Below are positions 1 through 8,332 of a stretch of DNA of 64,000 nt, piece after piece (position 1 is the first letter of the stretch; each line of letters starts with the position of its first letter). The notes below the pieces were generated by a model. The model was given only the letters and a program-made list of their open reading frames with translations, was not told the origin of the DNA and made no database searches. Made by a program: the position numbers and the translations under genes. Source of the stretch: Raineyella sp044508675 (GTDB lineage: Bacteria; Actinomycetota; Actinomycetes; Propionibacteriales; Propionibacteriaceae); NCBI GenBank assembly GCA_044508675.1, contig JBIQHF010000016.1, positions 8,822 to 72,821 on the forward strand. Reading direction: 5' to 3'.

Positions 1-368
1 ATCCGGAAGCCGGCAGCGGCCAGGTGCTCCACGACCGACGGTCCCTCCCAACCGAGGGAGGGGTGCGCGGTGACACCGACCGGCTTGTCGACCACGACGA
101 TGTCGCGGTCGTCGTAGACGATGTCCATCCCCTCGACGATCCGTGGGACGACCCGGACACCCGGATCCTCGTCCGGCAGGTCCACCTCGAGCATGGCGCC
201 GGCCCGCACCCGATCCGACTTCGCGGCGGGGGCGCCGTCCAGACGCATCGCGCCGTCCGCGATCAGCTCCCCGACGTATGTCCGGGACAGTCCAAGCATT
301 CGTGCGGCCGCGGCGTCGACCCGCTCGCCGGCGAGCCCGTCCGGCACCAGCAGGATGCGGGCCCTCAT
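1..368 (-). CDS. rluD: RluD/RluA-family 23S rRNA pseudouridine synthase, 5' part only
   Basis: Only the first ~122 residues are in the window; the gene continues past position 1. Residues ~12-75 form an S4 RNA-binding domain (GERVDAAAARMLGLSRTYV, then a DGA/RLDG turn). VVDKPVGVTAHPS at ~92-104 opens the pseudouridine synthase domain. The catalytic HRLD motif lies outside the window. The family isomerises uridines in helix 69 or related sites of 23S rRNA. The ATG start overlaps the lspA stop as ATGA, so the two are translationally coupled. lspA-rluD adjacency is common in bacteria, which supports the call. Which RluA-family member it is cannot be settled from this fragment. Confidence 0.9.
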   Translation of the reverse strand, partial: MRARILLVPDGLAGERVDAAAARMLGLSRTYVGELIADGAMRLDGAPAAKSDRVRAGAMLEVDLPDEDPGVRVVPRIVEGMDIVYDDRDIVVVDKPVGVTAHPSLGWEGPSVVEHLAAAGFR

Positions 369-928
369 CGGCCGGCACCCCGATCGGCGCGCGCCGGCGC
401 TTCGCGATCCTCGTACAGTCGGCCCCAAGGGCCCCGCTTGCCGAAGAAGCTGAGGGCAAGCACCAGTCCGGCGGCGGCGGTGATCATGGAGTCGGCCACG
501 TTGAAGACGGGGAAATTGGGCAGCGCCAAGAAGTCGACCACGTGCCCGTGGAACAGTGCCGGCGGGCGTCCGATCCGGTCGACCAGGTTGCCGGCGACGC
601 CACCGGCGACCAGTCCGAATGCGACCGCCCAGCCCCAGTGGCGCACCCGGGGTAGCGCGATGACGAGCAGCCCGATGAGGACGGCAATGGCCAGGGCCGA
701 GAACACCACCGTGAAGTCCTGCCCGAGGCTGAACGCCGCCCCGGGATTGCGGATCAGGTGGAGCTGCAGCAACGGGCCGAGGACCGGAACCGATTTCCCA
801 GGGGTGAGCGCGGCGATGGCCCACTGCTTGGTGGCCTGGTCGACAGCGATTCCCACGACCGCTACCCCGACCATCACGGCCCGGGCCACCCCCGCGGACA
901 CGACGCCGGTACGGTCGGAACGCGACAC
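365..928 (-). CDS. lspA: Lipoprotein signal peptidase II (LspA)
   Basis: 187-residue polytopic membrane aspartyl protease that cleaves signal peptides of diacylglyceryl-modified prolipoproteins. Four hydrophobic segments are visible. The two catalytic aspartates are D117 in GNLVDRIG and D146 in FNVADS; NPGAAFS at 61-67 is the other conserved box. The GTG start at 928 was chosen because it overlaps the stop of the upstream TraR-like gene by one base (TAGTG) and leaves a short N-terminus before the first membrane helix; a longer frame upstream would run back into the neighbouring gene. The C-terminus is basic and acidic (GKRGPWGRLYEDRE) and cytosolic. Cotranscribed with rluD. Confidence 0.95.
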   Translation of the reverse strand: MSRSDRTGVVSAGVARAVMVGVAVVGIAVDQATKQWAIAALTPGKSVPVLGPLLQLHLIRNPGAAFSLGQDFTVVFSALAIAVLIGLLVIALPRVRHWGWAVAFGLVAGGVAGNLVDRIGRPPALFHGHVVDFLALPNFPVFNVADSMITAAAGLVLALSFFGKRGPWGRLYEDREAPARADRGAGR

Positions 929-1380
929 TATCGTCGCTCCTCCCGCTGCTTGCAGGTGAGGCAGAGGGTGGCGCGCGGGATGATCTGGAGTCGCCCCTTG
1001 CCGATCGGCTGGCCGCAGTTCTCGCACAGGCCGTACGTGCCCCGGCGGATCGCGGCGAGTGCCCGCTCGGACTGGTCGAGCATCTCCTCGGAGTTGCGGA
1101 CCAAGGACATCTCGTGGTCCCGCTCGAAGTTCGCCGAACCGACGTCGGCGGGGTCTCGACCGGTGACGTCGGAGCCGTCCCGGATACCGATCAGGTCCGC
1201 CTGCGTCTGCTCGATGATCTCGCGCTGCCGCTTGATGTCAGACTCCAGCTCCGAGATCACCTCCTGGAGCTCCTCCAGCGTCCAGGGATCCTCGTCGGCC
1301 TCGACCGCGAAAGCCGCCGGATCGAGCGTTTCACGCCAGGCGGTGTCATCGGCCGGTCGCGCTGGGTCAGTGGTGGGCAT
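928..1380 (-). CDS. TraR/DksA-family C4 zinc-finger protein
   Basis: 150 residues. Residues ~35-115 are predicted helical and charged, resembling the DksA coiled-coil. The C-terminus has a four-cysteine zinc finger, C119-x2-C122 and C140-x2-C143 (CENCGQPI ... TLCLTC), the TraR/DksA signature. Family members bind the RNA polymerase secondary channel and tune initiation, but the actinobacterial members of this size are poorly characterised, so the target here is inferred. The ATG at 1380 was chosen over a longer frame because the extra N-terminus is low-complexity. It sits between divIVA and lspA, the usual actinobacterial arrangement. About 148 bp separate it from divIVA. Confidence 0.88.
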   Translation of the reverse strand: MPTTDPARPADDTAWRETLDPAAFAVEADEDPWTLEELQEVISELESDIKRQREIIEQTQADLIGIRDGSDVTGRDPADVGSANFERDHEMSLVRNSEEMLDQSERALAAIRRGTYGLCENCGQPIGKGRLQIIPRATLCLTCKQREERR

Positions 1381-1528
1381 AGTGGGGTCCGTTTCTTGTA
1401 TCTGTTCCGATATGTCCGCAGAGAGTACACGAAGGGTCCCGCAGCAGCGGGACCCTCCGGTATGTGTCTTGCTCCGTCTCCTGACGGGACTCGGCCGATG
1501 CAGCCGGGTCACCTCCCGGAGCGTTGTC

Positions 1529-2509
1529 TCACTTGTCGCGCATCAGGGCATCGAGACGAGGCGTCGAGGAACCCTGCTGGCCGCGCGACGGGAGGTCGCG
1601 GGCGAGGGCGGGGCGGTTCTCCGGCTCGATGGTGCTCCGCTCCAGGTCGGCCAACTGGCTGTGCAGCAGGTCGGAAAAGTTTTCACGGAAGCGGCCCTCG
1701 TAGTCGCGGAGCTCGGCAACGTTGCGCTGCAGCTGGTCGCGCTCGTCCTCCAGGCCGCTGAACAGCTCGGCACGACGCATGTTGACCTCGTTGTCGAGGT
1801 TGTCCGCGCGGCCCTGCGCCTCCGAGACCATCCGTTCGGCGTTGATGCGGGCCTCGGACTGGATCCGGTCGGCCCGGGTCTGCGCATCGGTGGTGATCTC
1901 GTGGGCCTGGCGGTTCGCGTTGTCGACGGTCTCGGTCGCCTGGCGGTCGGCATTGCCGATCGTGTCGGCGGCCTGGCGGTCGGCATTGCCGATCGTCTCG
2001 GAAGCCCGACGCTCGGCATTGCCGATCGTCTCGGAGGCCCGACGGTTGGCGCTGTCGATGGTCTCGGCAGCCTGGCGGTTGGCACTGTCGATCGTGTTGT
2101 GGGCCTCGGACTCGGCCTCGGTGACCAGGCGCTCGGCCTGCTCGGTGGCCATCTGGACCAGCCGGACGACGGCCTGGCTGGCCTCTGCAGAGGTGGAGAC
2201 CACGAGGCGTTCCACGCCGCCGTGCACCTGGACCGGAGCAGGCTCCGGGGCCACGGCCAGCGGAGCCGACGCGGGCTCCTCGATGACCGGCTGGAACTGG
2301 GAGGTGGCCTGCTGGGCCTCCGCCGCGTTGTCCGCAGCCTGCTGGAGCGCCTCGACCTGGCGCCGCAGCATCTCGTTCTCCTCCACCAACTTCGCGAAGG
2401 ACGCCTCCACCCGGTCGACGAAGAGGTCGACGTCCGTGACCTCGTAGCCGGCACGCCGAGCCATGTGGAACTTTGTGTTGCGCACTTCGTCAAGCGTCAG
2501 TGTGGTCAT
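1529..2509 (-). CDS. divIVA: DivIVA/Wag31 polar growth protein with long hendecad coiled coil
   Basis: 326 residues. The N-terminal DivIVA domain (residues 1-60: TLDEVRNTKFHMARRAGYEVTDVDLFVDRVEASF) is the membrane-curvature-sensing part. An Ala/Pro/Gln-rich linker spans ~60-100. Residues ~125-256 are a continuous run of twelve 11-residue units, nearly all starting with Ala, such as ASETIGNAERR, ASETIGNADRQ and AADTIGNADRQ. That is a hendecad coiled coil, best conserved at 136-212. A basic tail ends the protein. In actinobacteria Wag31 recruits cell-wall synthesis to the poles and is phosphorylated by PASTA-type kinases, one of which is encoded at 40006 (link inferred). ATG with GAGG 7 nt upstream. 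A consensus promoter lies at 2634-2662. Confidence 0.93.
   Translation of the reverse strand: MTTLTLDEVRNTKFHMARRAGYEVTDVDLFVDRVEASFAKLVEENEMLRRQVEALQQAADNAAEAQQATSQFQPVIEEPASAPLAVAPEPAPVQVHGGVERLVVSTSAEASQAVVRLVQMATEQAERLVTEAESEAHNTIDSANRQAAETIDSANRRASETIGNAERRASETIGNADRQAADTIGNADRQATETVDNANRQAHEITTDAQTRADRIQSEARINAERMVSEAQGRADNLDNEVNMRRAELFSGLEDERDQLQRNVAELRDYEGRFRENFSDLLHSQLADLERSTIEPENRPALARDLPSRGQQGSSTPRLDALMRDK
1742..2137 (-). repeat. Hendecad coding repeat in divIVA
   Basis: Twelve 33-bp units encode 11-residue helical repeats, in perfect register. The middle units (about 1874-2104) are nearly identical at DNA level (GCATTGCCGATCGT recurs), so expansion or contraction by slippage is possible. 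Confidence 0.85.
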
Positions 2510-2633
2510 ACGTTCACCTCGAAATCGTCCAGTGGACAGGTGTCCAACGGAAATCTTTGGCCCGCCTCGTGTTCAGAGGCATTGCGGTCGACCCACGAGC
2601 CGAGACCACAATATCCTGCACCCCTTCGTGACT

Positions 2634-2662
2634 ACCGTATTGGGCCGTCCCGCGGGTCGCAA
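2634..2662 (-). promoter_or_regulatory. Candidate divIVA promoter
   Basis: On the minus strand TTGCGA and TACGGT are separated by exactly 17 bp, a good match to an actinobacterial housekeeping promoter. It lies ~125 bp upstream of the divIVA ATG in the 223-bp yggT-divIVA gap, giving a leader of ~115 nt. This suggests divIVA is transcribed separately from sepF-yggT. Confidence 0.6.
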
Positions 2663-2732
2663 CACGAGCGGGTAAACCCTCACCCTCGACCTTAAGGTGT
2701 CGCCGCTGGGCCAGCACCCGGTTCGGCCATCC

Positions 2733-3065
2733 TCAGGAGGCGATCAAGAACGCGGCGTTGAGTCGCATCAGCACCCAGACGGCGAAGAAGAGCACCAGGA
2801 ATGACACGTCGAAGCCGATGTTGCCGAGCCGCACCGGTCGGATAAATCGCCCCAGCCAGCGCAGCGGTGGGTCAGTGATGCTGTAGACGACCTCGGCCAC
2901 GACCAGCACCAGGCCCTTCGGCTTCCACTGGGGAGACAGCACCTCGACCCAGGACAGGATCATGCGGACGAACAGCAGCGCCATGAAGAGCCAAAGCACG
3001 GCATGGATGATGAGACCGAGAGTGGTCAACAACGGGAGCTCCGAATCGATGAGAAGAACGGTCAA
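2733..3065 (-). CDS. YggT-family integral membrane protein
   Basis: 110 residues with two hydrophobic stretches (LGLIIHAVLWLFMALLFVRMILSW and the C-terminal VSFLVLFFAVWVLMRL) around a conserved amphipathic loop (SPQWKPKGLVLVVAEVVYSITDPPLRWLGRFI), typical of YggT. In actinobacteria and other Gram-positives this gene sits between sepF and divIVA and is linked to division or osmotic tolerance; its biochemical role is unknown. The only in-frame start near the beginning is TTG, overlapping the sepF stop (TTGA), so translation probably depends on coupling to sepF. Confidence 0.88.
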   Translation of the reverse strand: MTVLLIDSELPLLTTLGLIIHAVLWLFMALLFVRMILSWVEVLSPQWKPKGLVLVVAEVVYSITDPPLRWLGRFIRPVRLGNIGFDVSFLVLFFAVWVLMRLNAAFLIAS

Positions 3066-3688
3066 CTCTGATTGTAGAAGCCCTCGGCAATCCGCTGCTT
3101 GTCCTCAGTGGTGACGCGGACGTTGTGCGGCGACAGCAGGAACACCCCGGTATCGACCTTCTCGATCGATCCGTTCAGGCCGAAGATCAGTCCGGACGCG
3201 AAGTCCACGATCCGCCGGGCGTGGTCGTGCTCCATGAAGGAGAGGTTGATGATCACCGGGAAGCCGTCCCGGAAGTTCTCCCCGATGCTGCGGGCCTCGT
3301 TGAAGGTCTTCGGGGTGATGAAGATGATCCTGTTGATGTCCGCCGTGCGTGCCTGGTCTTCCTCGGCGGGCTCGGACCGGGCTGGGGGCGCCGGTGACGG
3401 CGAGGACGGGGCCGACGACTCGGTCGTGGCCGGGTCATGCGAACGCCGATCCGGCACCGGCTGGGTCAGCTCGGGTTCCGACGAACCGTCGAAGGCCTCG
3501 TGCGCGTAGACCCGGCCGTACGCCTGGCTGTCCTCGTAGGTATCGGACTCGTCGCCGTAGTCGTCGCTGAGGACGCGCTCGTCGCCGCGCGACTGGGATG
3601 GGAGCTCGCGCTCGTAGTCCTCGTAGCGATCGGTCTCCCGGGGGCCGAGGCCGATCCACTCGCTGGCGCGCTTGACCCAGTCAGCCAT
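3062..3688 (-). CDS. sepF: Cell division protein SepF
   Basis: 208 residues. An N-terminal membrane-targeting amphipathic segment (MADWVKRASEWIGLGP) is followed by an acidic, disordered linker (~20-115, with Tyr/Asp/Glu and Pro/Ser runs). The C-terminal SepF/DUF552 domain (~118-205) carries IFITPKTFNEARSIGENFRDGFPVIINL and LIFGLNGSIEKVDTGVFLLSPHNV. SepF tethers FtsZ to the membrane in actinobacteria, which lack FtsA. The FtsZ C-terminal peptide it binds is encoded at the end of ftsZ nearby. The ATG start has GGGAAGGAT upstream. The stop overlaps the start of yggT. Confidence 0.95.
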   Translation of the reverse strand: MADWVKRASEWIGLGPRETDRYEDYERELPSQSRGDERVLSDDYGDESDTYEDSQAYGRVYAHEAFDGSSEPELTQPVPDRRSHDPATTESSAPSSPSPAPPARSEPAEEDQARTADINRIIFITPKTFNEARSIGENFRDGFPVIINLSFMEHDHARRIVDFASGLIFGLNGSIEKVDTGVFLLSPHNVRVTTEDKQRIAEGFYNQS

Positions 3689-3931
3689 CCGAGATCCTTC
3701 CCTCCGTACTCGTCCGCTCCGTTACTCGTCCACAGTGTGCTCATCATGCCGTGCCGGCACCGGGTACCGTGCGCATGACTGGGTCACCCGTCCCGCTTCC
3801 GGTCAAGGGCTCGCAGTCACTTGTGACGATACCGCGACCCGCCGGTTCCGCCGGGAGCCCCTCACCGACACGCCCGGACACCAGCGAGCCGACCGCGCCT
3901 CCGGAGCTCAGGCCAACCGCGCCCCCAGCGC
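3689..3931. other. 243-bp pgeF-sepF gap lacking yggS
   Basis: In most actinobacteria the PLP-binding gene yggS lies between pgeF and sepF. Here only 243 bp remain and no reading frame on either strand resembles YggS. The gap contains the short palindrome GTCACTTGTGAC near 3817-3828 and presumably the sepF promoter. I see no gene in it. Confidence 0.75.
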
Positions 3932-4675
3932 TCAGGAGAGCCACGCCAGGCCGAGCTGTCGTCCGGCCTCGGCGCCATCGCGGCGGTGGCTGTGCAGGGC
4001 GGGGTCGGTCAGCGTGCAGGGCCCGACGTACGCCACCGGCACGCCGACGGCCGCGAGCTGGGCCCGGACCCCGCCGGTCAGGTCGATCGCCGGTGTCCCC
4101 CAGCGGGTCCTGGCGCGGGTCCCCGGCACCACCGCGGCCGCGGCCTCGGCCATCTCTGCCGGCACCTCGTAGCAGTCGCCGTGGACGTGCGGCCCGATCC
4201 AGGCGGTCAGGTCGCGCGCACCGAGGTCGCGCATGACCTCCACCGTGGCGCCGATTACGTCGGAGAGCACGCCGGCCCGGCCGGCGTGCGCGGCACCGAC
4301 GATCCGGCGCACCGGATCGGCGAGCACCACCGGCACGCAGTCGGCTGCCCGGACCGCCAGCGCCACCTCGGTCATCTCGGGGCCGGCGACCAGCGCATCA
4401 CCCTCCGGCTGGGCGGTCTCATCCCACGCCTCGAGGAAGGCGCGGTCGACGACGTGGACGCGGTTCGAGTGGACCTGGTGCAGGGTCACGATCCGCCCGA
4501 ATCCCGCGTCCTCCTGGATCCGGCGCAGGTTCTCCGCCCGGCAGTCCGTCCCCCCGTCGAAGGCGCCGAAGCTCAGTGAGCCCGGCCCGGGGGTCACGCC
4601 GCCGTCGCGGTCGGTGAAGCCGATGCCAACCCCGCGAGCGGGGTCGGCGTCAGGTCGCTTGAGCAGGTCCCACAC
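3932..4675 (-). CDS. pgeF: Peptidoglycan editing factor / purine nucleoside phosphorylase (PgeF, YfiH family)
   Basis: 247 residues with the YfiH/LACC1 metal-site signatures: TLHQVHSNRVHVVDR (first His box), RAADCVPVVLADP (Cys), GAAHAGRAG (His) and GPHVHGDCYEV. Members are reported to act as purine nucleoside phosphorylase/adenosine deaminase or to remove mis-incorporated residues from muropeptides; older annotation is polyphenol oxidase. The GTG start at 4675 lies 12 bp after the ftsZ stop, so it is cotranscribed with ftsZ, as in mycobacteria. The short N-terminus (MWDLLKRPDADPA) makes a longer protein unlikely. Confidence 0.9.
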   Translation of the reverse strand: MWDLLKRPDADPARGVGIGFTDRDGGVTPGPGSLSFGAFDGGTDCRAENLRRIQEDAGFGRIVTLHQVHSNRVHVVDRAFLEAWDETAQPEGDALVAGPEMTEVALAVRAADCVPVVLADPVRRIVGAAHAGRAGVLSDVIGATVEVMRDLGARDLTAWIGPHVHGDCYEVPAEMAEAAAAVVPGTRARTRWGTPAIDLTGGVRAQLAAVGVPVAYVGPCTLTDPALHSHRRDGAEAGRQLGLAWLS

Positions 4676-4687
4676 GGTCTAGCGGCC

Positions 4688-5872
4688 TCAGCTCAGGAAG
4701 TCGGGCAGGTCGATGTCGGCCAGGTCGTCGCTCTTCGGCTGGACCGGCGAGGGGCCGAAGCCGTTGCGGACCTCACTGGCCGGCGGCGGGGTGGGCTCGG
4801 CGGACCGGGTCTGCGGAGCCTGCGACCCACCCCAGGCCTCGTGGGTCGGCTGTTGGTTCGCCGGGGCCTGCTGCTGCGACTCGACGGCCCGCCGGGTGGC
4901 GCCCTGCTCTCGCTTCGGCGGCTCACCGCCGTCGAAGCCCGCCGCTATCACGGTGACCCGCACCTCGTCACCGAGGGAGTCGTCGATGATCGTGCCGAAG
5001 ATGATGTTCGCGTCGTCGGCGGCAGCCTCCTCGATCAGGTCAGCCGCTGCCGAGACCTCGAACAGGCCGAGGTCGGAGCCGCCGGCGATCGACAGCAGGA
5101 CCCCATGGGCACCATCCACGCTCGCCTCCAGCAGCGGCGACGACACGGCCATCTCGGCGGCCACCCGGGCACGATCCTCGCCCCGGGCCATGCCGATGCC
5201 CATCAGCGCGGACCCGGCGTCCGCCATCACCGACTTGACGTCGGCGAAGTCCAGGTTGATCAGTCCCGGAGTGGTGATCAGGTTCGTGATGCCCGAGACG
5301 CCTTGGTACAGCACCGTGTCGGCCTGGCGGAAGGCATCCAGGATGGCGACCTGCTGATCGGTCATGTCCAGCAGCTTGTCGTTCGGGATGGTGATCAGGG
5401 TGTCGACCTCTTCGCGCAGGATCGCGATGCCCTCATCCGCCTGGCGACTGCGCCGCTTGCCCTCGAACCGGAACGGCTTGGTCACGACCCCGATCGTCAG
5501 CGCGCCGAGCGCCCGGGCGACCCGAGCCACCACGGGCGCGCCACCGGTCCCGGTGCCGCCTCCCTCGCCGGCGGTGACGAAGACCATGTCAGCGCCCTTG
5601 AGCGCCTCCTCGATCTCGTCGGCGTGGTCCTCGGCGGCCTGGCGGCCCTTCTCCGGGTCAGCTCCGGCGCCGAGCCCACGGGTCAGCTCGCGCCCAATGT
5701 CGAGCTTGACATCGGCATCACTCATCAACAGGGCTTGGGCATCGGTGTTGATCGCGATGAACTCGACGCCCTGGAGCCCAGCCTCCATCATCCGGTTGAC
5801 GGCGTTGACACCACCGCCGCCGACGCCGACGACCTTGATCACGGCCAAGTAGTTCTGGGATGGACTGACCAC
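4688..5872 (-). CDS. ftsZ: Cell division GTPase FtsZ
   Basis: 394 residues. GGGGVNAVNRM (~17-29) and the tubulin signature GGGTGTGG at 104-111 bind GTP. The T7-loop region VKSVMADAGSALMGIG is intact. After ~315 comes a Pro/Gln-rich linker, then the conserved C-terminal peptide DDLADIDLPDFLS that binds SepF and FtsW. FtsZ polymerises into the Z ring. The GTG at 5872 gives MVSPSQNYLAVIKV, as in other actinobacterial FtsZs; the reading frame extends further upstream but lacks family similarity there. A 289-bp gap separates it from ftsQ and probably holds its own promoters. pgeF follows 12 bp downstream. Confidence 0.97.
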   Translation of the reverse strand: MVSPSQNYLAVIKVVGVGGGGVNAVNRMMEAGLQGVEFIAINTDAQALLMSDADVKLDIGRELTRGLGAGADPEKGRQAAEDHADEIEEALKGADMVFVTAGEGGGTGTGGAPVVARVARALGALTIGVVTKPFRFEGKRRSRQADEGIAILREEVDTLITIPNDKLLDMTDQQVAILDAFRQADTVLYQGVSGITNLITTPGLINLDFADVKSVMADAGSALMGIGMARGEDRARVAAEMAVSSPLLEASVDGAHGVLLSIAGGSDLGLFEVSAAADLIEEAAADDANIIFGTIIDDSLGDEVRVTVIAAGFDGGEPPKREQGATRRAVESQQQAPANQQPTHEAWGGSQAPQTRSAEPTPPPASEVRNGFGPSPVQPKSDDLADIDLPDFLS

Positions 5873-6161
5873 GGGGTACCCGCCTCGCTTCTGATGTTCG
5901 GACGCCCGACGTGTCGCTGGAAACCGTGATGCCCGCCCGGTGGGCAAACAATCCAGCGTGACCCGCAGGACACTGGGGCACGATGCACCCCAGATTGCTG
6001 TTCAGGCTAGGAGGATCTCACGAGCAAAGTCCACAAGGCACACCGCGACTCGCCGAGACTCTCAACCCCAAGTCTAGGGGGACCCACCGGGAGCCGTCCC
6101 CGGCGTACCGCAGGACATCGTACGGCTGCTCCGGGCCGTGCTCGCCTGGCAGGTCGCAGGC
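5873..6161 (-). promoter_or_regulatory. ftsQ-ftsZ intergenic region, probable ftsZ promoters
   Basis: 289 bp without a gene, the longest gap inside the dcw run. On the minus strand it has TAGACT (~6075) and TAGCCT (~6005), plausible -10 elements, but no convincing -35 partner. ftsZ in actinobacteria is usually driven by several local promoters, so this is inference from position. Confidence 0.4.
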
Positions 6162-6923
6162 TCACTGGGTGGTGGGGAAGGCCGGCACCGAGACGTCGTA
6201 GCTCGTGGCATCCGGAACCTGGTCGCGCAGCACGGCCAGCACCTGCCCCTTCAGCTCAGCGTTCTCAGGGTCACCCCAGACCACACGGGTCCCGGATTCC
6301 AGCTCCAGCGTGATCGCCGCCGGGGAGTCGGCCCGGACCCCGAGGACCTGGCTGCGGATGTCGTCCGGCAGTGCCCCGACCGTCCGCCCCACTGCCGAGG
6401 TGAGGTCCGCGTCGACGCTGTCCCCCTCGGCCCGGAGCAGGTCAGCAGGCTGCTCGGGCACCTGGGCGTACGCCACGCCTTCACTGTCGACCAGCAGGAA
6501 CCCGCCGTTGACGGTGAAGGCGACCACTGGTGTGCGCTCGCTGATCCGGATGCCGAGGGTGTGCGGCCAGGACCGGACAACCTCGACCTCCCGCACCGGC
6601 GCCAGGGTCCGGACCCGGGCCTCGATCGCAGCCCGGTCCTGCTGGGGCAACGGGAGGTCGGGCGGGACCTCGGCGGCGCCGGTCACCTGCTCGGGGGTCA
6701 GCAGCGACGTGCCGCGAACGTCGACGGTGCGGGTCGCAAACAGCGGGGAGAACCACAGGCCCCAGACAGCGGCCACGAGGACCAGACCGACAGCCAGCGC
6801 CACCAGCAGCCTGCGCCGCCGCCGGCGGACGGCTCGCTCCTGTCGCAGCCGGATCGGGCCGGTCAGGTCGTCCTCCCCACCGTGTCTCCGGCGCGTTCGC
6901 CTGCTCTCGGGCGGCACGGCCAT
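6162..6923 (-). CDS. ftsQ: Cell division protein FtsQ
   Basis: 253 residues, a bitopic divisome protein. It has a basic cytosolic N-terminus (~1-38, with RRRRRRLL), one membrane helix (~39-60, LLVALAVGLVLVAAVWGLWF), a POTRA domain (FATRTVDVRGTSLLTPEQVTGAA ...) and a beta domain (VREVEVVRSWPHTLGIRISERTPVVAFTVNGGFLLVDSEGVAY). It links FtsL/FtsB to the septal synthase FtsWI. Its ATG overlaps the murC stop (TGATG). Length and order (murC-ftsQ-ftsZ) are as expected. Confidence 0.95.
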   Translation of the reverse strand: MAVPPESRRTRRRHGGEDDLTGPIRLRQERAVRRRRRRLLVALAVGLVLVAAVWGLWFSPLFATRTVDVRGTSLLTPEQVTGAAEVPPDLPLPQQDRAAIEARVRTLAPVREVEVVRSWPHTLGIRISERTPVVAFTVNGGFLLVDSEGVAYAQVPEQPADLLRAEGDSVDADLTSAVGRTVGALPDDIRSQVLGVRADSPAAITLELESGTRVVWGDPENAELKGQVLAVLRDQVPDATSYDVSVPAFPTTQ

Positions 6924-8332
6924 CAGCGTCCCGCAGCGGTGAGGGCCTCGATGACCATCGGGCCCACCGTGGTCACGTCCCCGGCACCGATGGTCAGGAC
7001 CAGGTCCCCGGGACGGGCCAGGCCGGCCACCTGCTCGGCGGCCTGGCGGTGGGAATGGGCGGCGTGGACCCGCCCAGCGCCGAGCACCGAGGCGGTGACG
7101 TCACCGACGAGGGCGCTGGTGATGCCGGGCACGGGCTCCTCACGGGCCCCGTAGATGTCCATCAGCACGACCTCGTCGGCGGCGGCCAGGGCCTGCCCGA
7201 AGGCCTCGGCGAAGTCCCTGGTCCGCGAGTACAGGTGCGGCTGGAAGCAGGCAATGACACGACCGGGGCCGACGGTGTCGCGGGCTGCGGCCAGCACGGC
7301 GTCGATCTCGGTGGGGTGGTGGGCGTAGTCGTCGATGATCCGGACACCGCCGACCACGCCGACCGGGTCGAACCGACGGTGGGCACCGCGGAAGCCGCCC
7401 AGCGCGTCAGCGGCACGGTCCGCGTCGATCCCCAGGTGGGTGGTCACCACCAGGGCGGCGGTGGCGTTGGCCAGGTTGTGCAGCCCGGGCACGCCGAGGC
7501 TGAGCGGGACGATCCGGTCGTCGAGGCGGATCGAACCGCGCACGCCGGTCGCGTCGTGGCTGACGTCACCGATCAGGACATCCGCGCCGGGGTCGGTGCC
7601 GTAGGTCAGGTGCGGGGTGTCGACCAGTGCCGCGGACAGGGCCGCCCCACCCGGGCCGTCAATATTGACCACCGCCACCTCGGTCGCCCCGGAGGCGAAC
7701 CGGACGAACCCGTCCGCGTACGCCTCGGACGTGAGCCAATTGTCCAGGTGGTCGGCCTCGACATTGGTGACCACGCGGATGCCGGCCGGGTACTGCAGGA
7801 ACGACCCGTCGGACTCGTCGGCCTCCACCACGAACGGGCTGCCCGCGGCCCCCAGGCGGGAGCTCTCCCCGGTGGCCAGTGGCGCGCCGACGACATAGCC
7901 GCCATCGGTCCCGGCGGCGACCAGGACGTGCGCGATCATCGCAGACGTGGTGGTCTTGCCGTGCGTGCCGCCGACGGCGACACCGGGTCGGCCCAGCATC
8001 AGCGCAGCCAGGGCGGCGCTGCGGTGCCAGACCCGCAGCCCCCGGCGGCGCGCCTCGGCCAGCTCCGGGTTGGTCTCCCGGACCGCCGAGGACACCACGA
8101 CGGTCTCGGCGCCACCGAGCTGGGCAGCGTCGTGGCCGACGTAGGTGGTGACGCCGCGGCGGCGCAGCATGGCAAGGTTCGCCGAATCCGCCTGGTCGGA
8201 ACCGGTGACCGGGATGCCCAGATCGGCGTACGAGGCGGCGATGCCGGACATGCCGGCCCCGCCGATCGCGATGAAGTGGACCGGTCCGAGCTCGCGGGGG
8301 TCGACCAGGTCGACCGGGGTGAGCAGTGTCAT
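6923..8332 (-). CDS. murC: UDP-N-acetylmuramate--L-alanine ligase (MurC)
   Basis: 469 residues. ATP-dependent addition of L-Ala to UDP-MurNAc, the first peptide step in the cytosol. The Rossmann-like N-terminus has VHFIAIGGAGMSGIA (~18-32), the ATP loop GGTHGKTTTSAM (~117), ADESDGSF, NVEADHLDNW and the C-terminal IDDYAHHPTEI that marks MurC specifically. ATG at 8332 overlaps the murG stop by 4 bp (ATGA) and the end overlaps ftsQ. Part of the tightly packed murD-ftsW-murG-murC-ftsQ segment. Confidence 0.97.
   Translation of the reverse strand: MTLLTPVDLVDPRELGPVHFIAIGGAGMSGIAASYADLGIPVTGSDQADSANLAMLRRRGVTTYVGHDAAQLGGAETVVVSSAVRETNPELAEARRRGLRVWHRSAALAALMLGRPGVAVGGTHGKTTTSAMIAHVLVAAGTDGGYVVGAPLATGESSRLGAAGSPFVVEADESDGSFLQYPAGIRVVTNVEADHLDNWLTSEAYADGFVRFASGATEVAVVNIDGPGGAALSAALVDTPHLTYGTDPGADVLIGDVSHDATGVRGSIRLDDRIVPLSLGVPGLHNLANATAALVVTTHLGIDADRAADALGGFRGAHRRFDPVGVVGGVRIIDDYAHHPTEIDAVLAAARDTVGPGRVIACFQPHLYSRTRDFAEAFGQALAAADEVVLMDIYGAREEPVPGITSALVGDVTASVLGAGRVHAAHSHRQAAEQVAGLARPGDLVLTIGAGDVTTVGPMVIEALTAAGR

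Noticed and set aside
24..959. Long plus-strand reading frame opposite lspA/rluD
   Set aside because: Shadow of the minus-strand genes in high-GC DNA; low-complexity Pro/Arg protein, no family signature.
758..2695. 645-residue plus-strand frame opposite the TraR-like gene and divIVA
   Set aside because: Its repeats (ADRLGG-type) mirror the divIVA hendecads on the other strand; the divIVA frame has clear homology.
3744..3944. 66-residue minus-strand frame in the pgeF-sepF gap
   Set aside because: Gly/Ala-rich, overlaps the end of pgeF, no ribosome-binding site and no resemblance to YggS.
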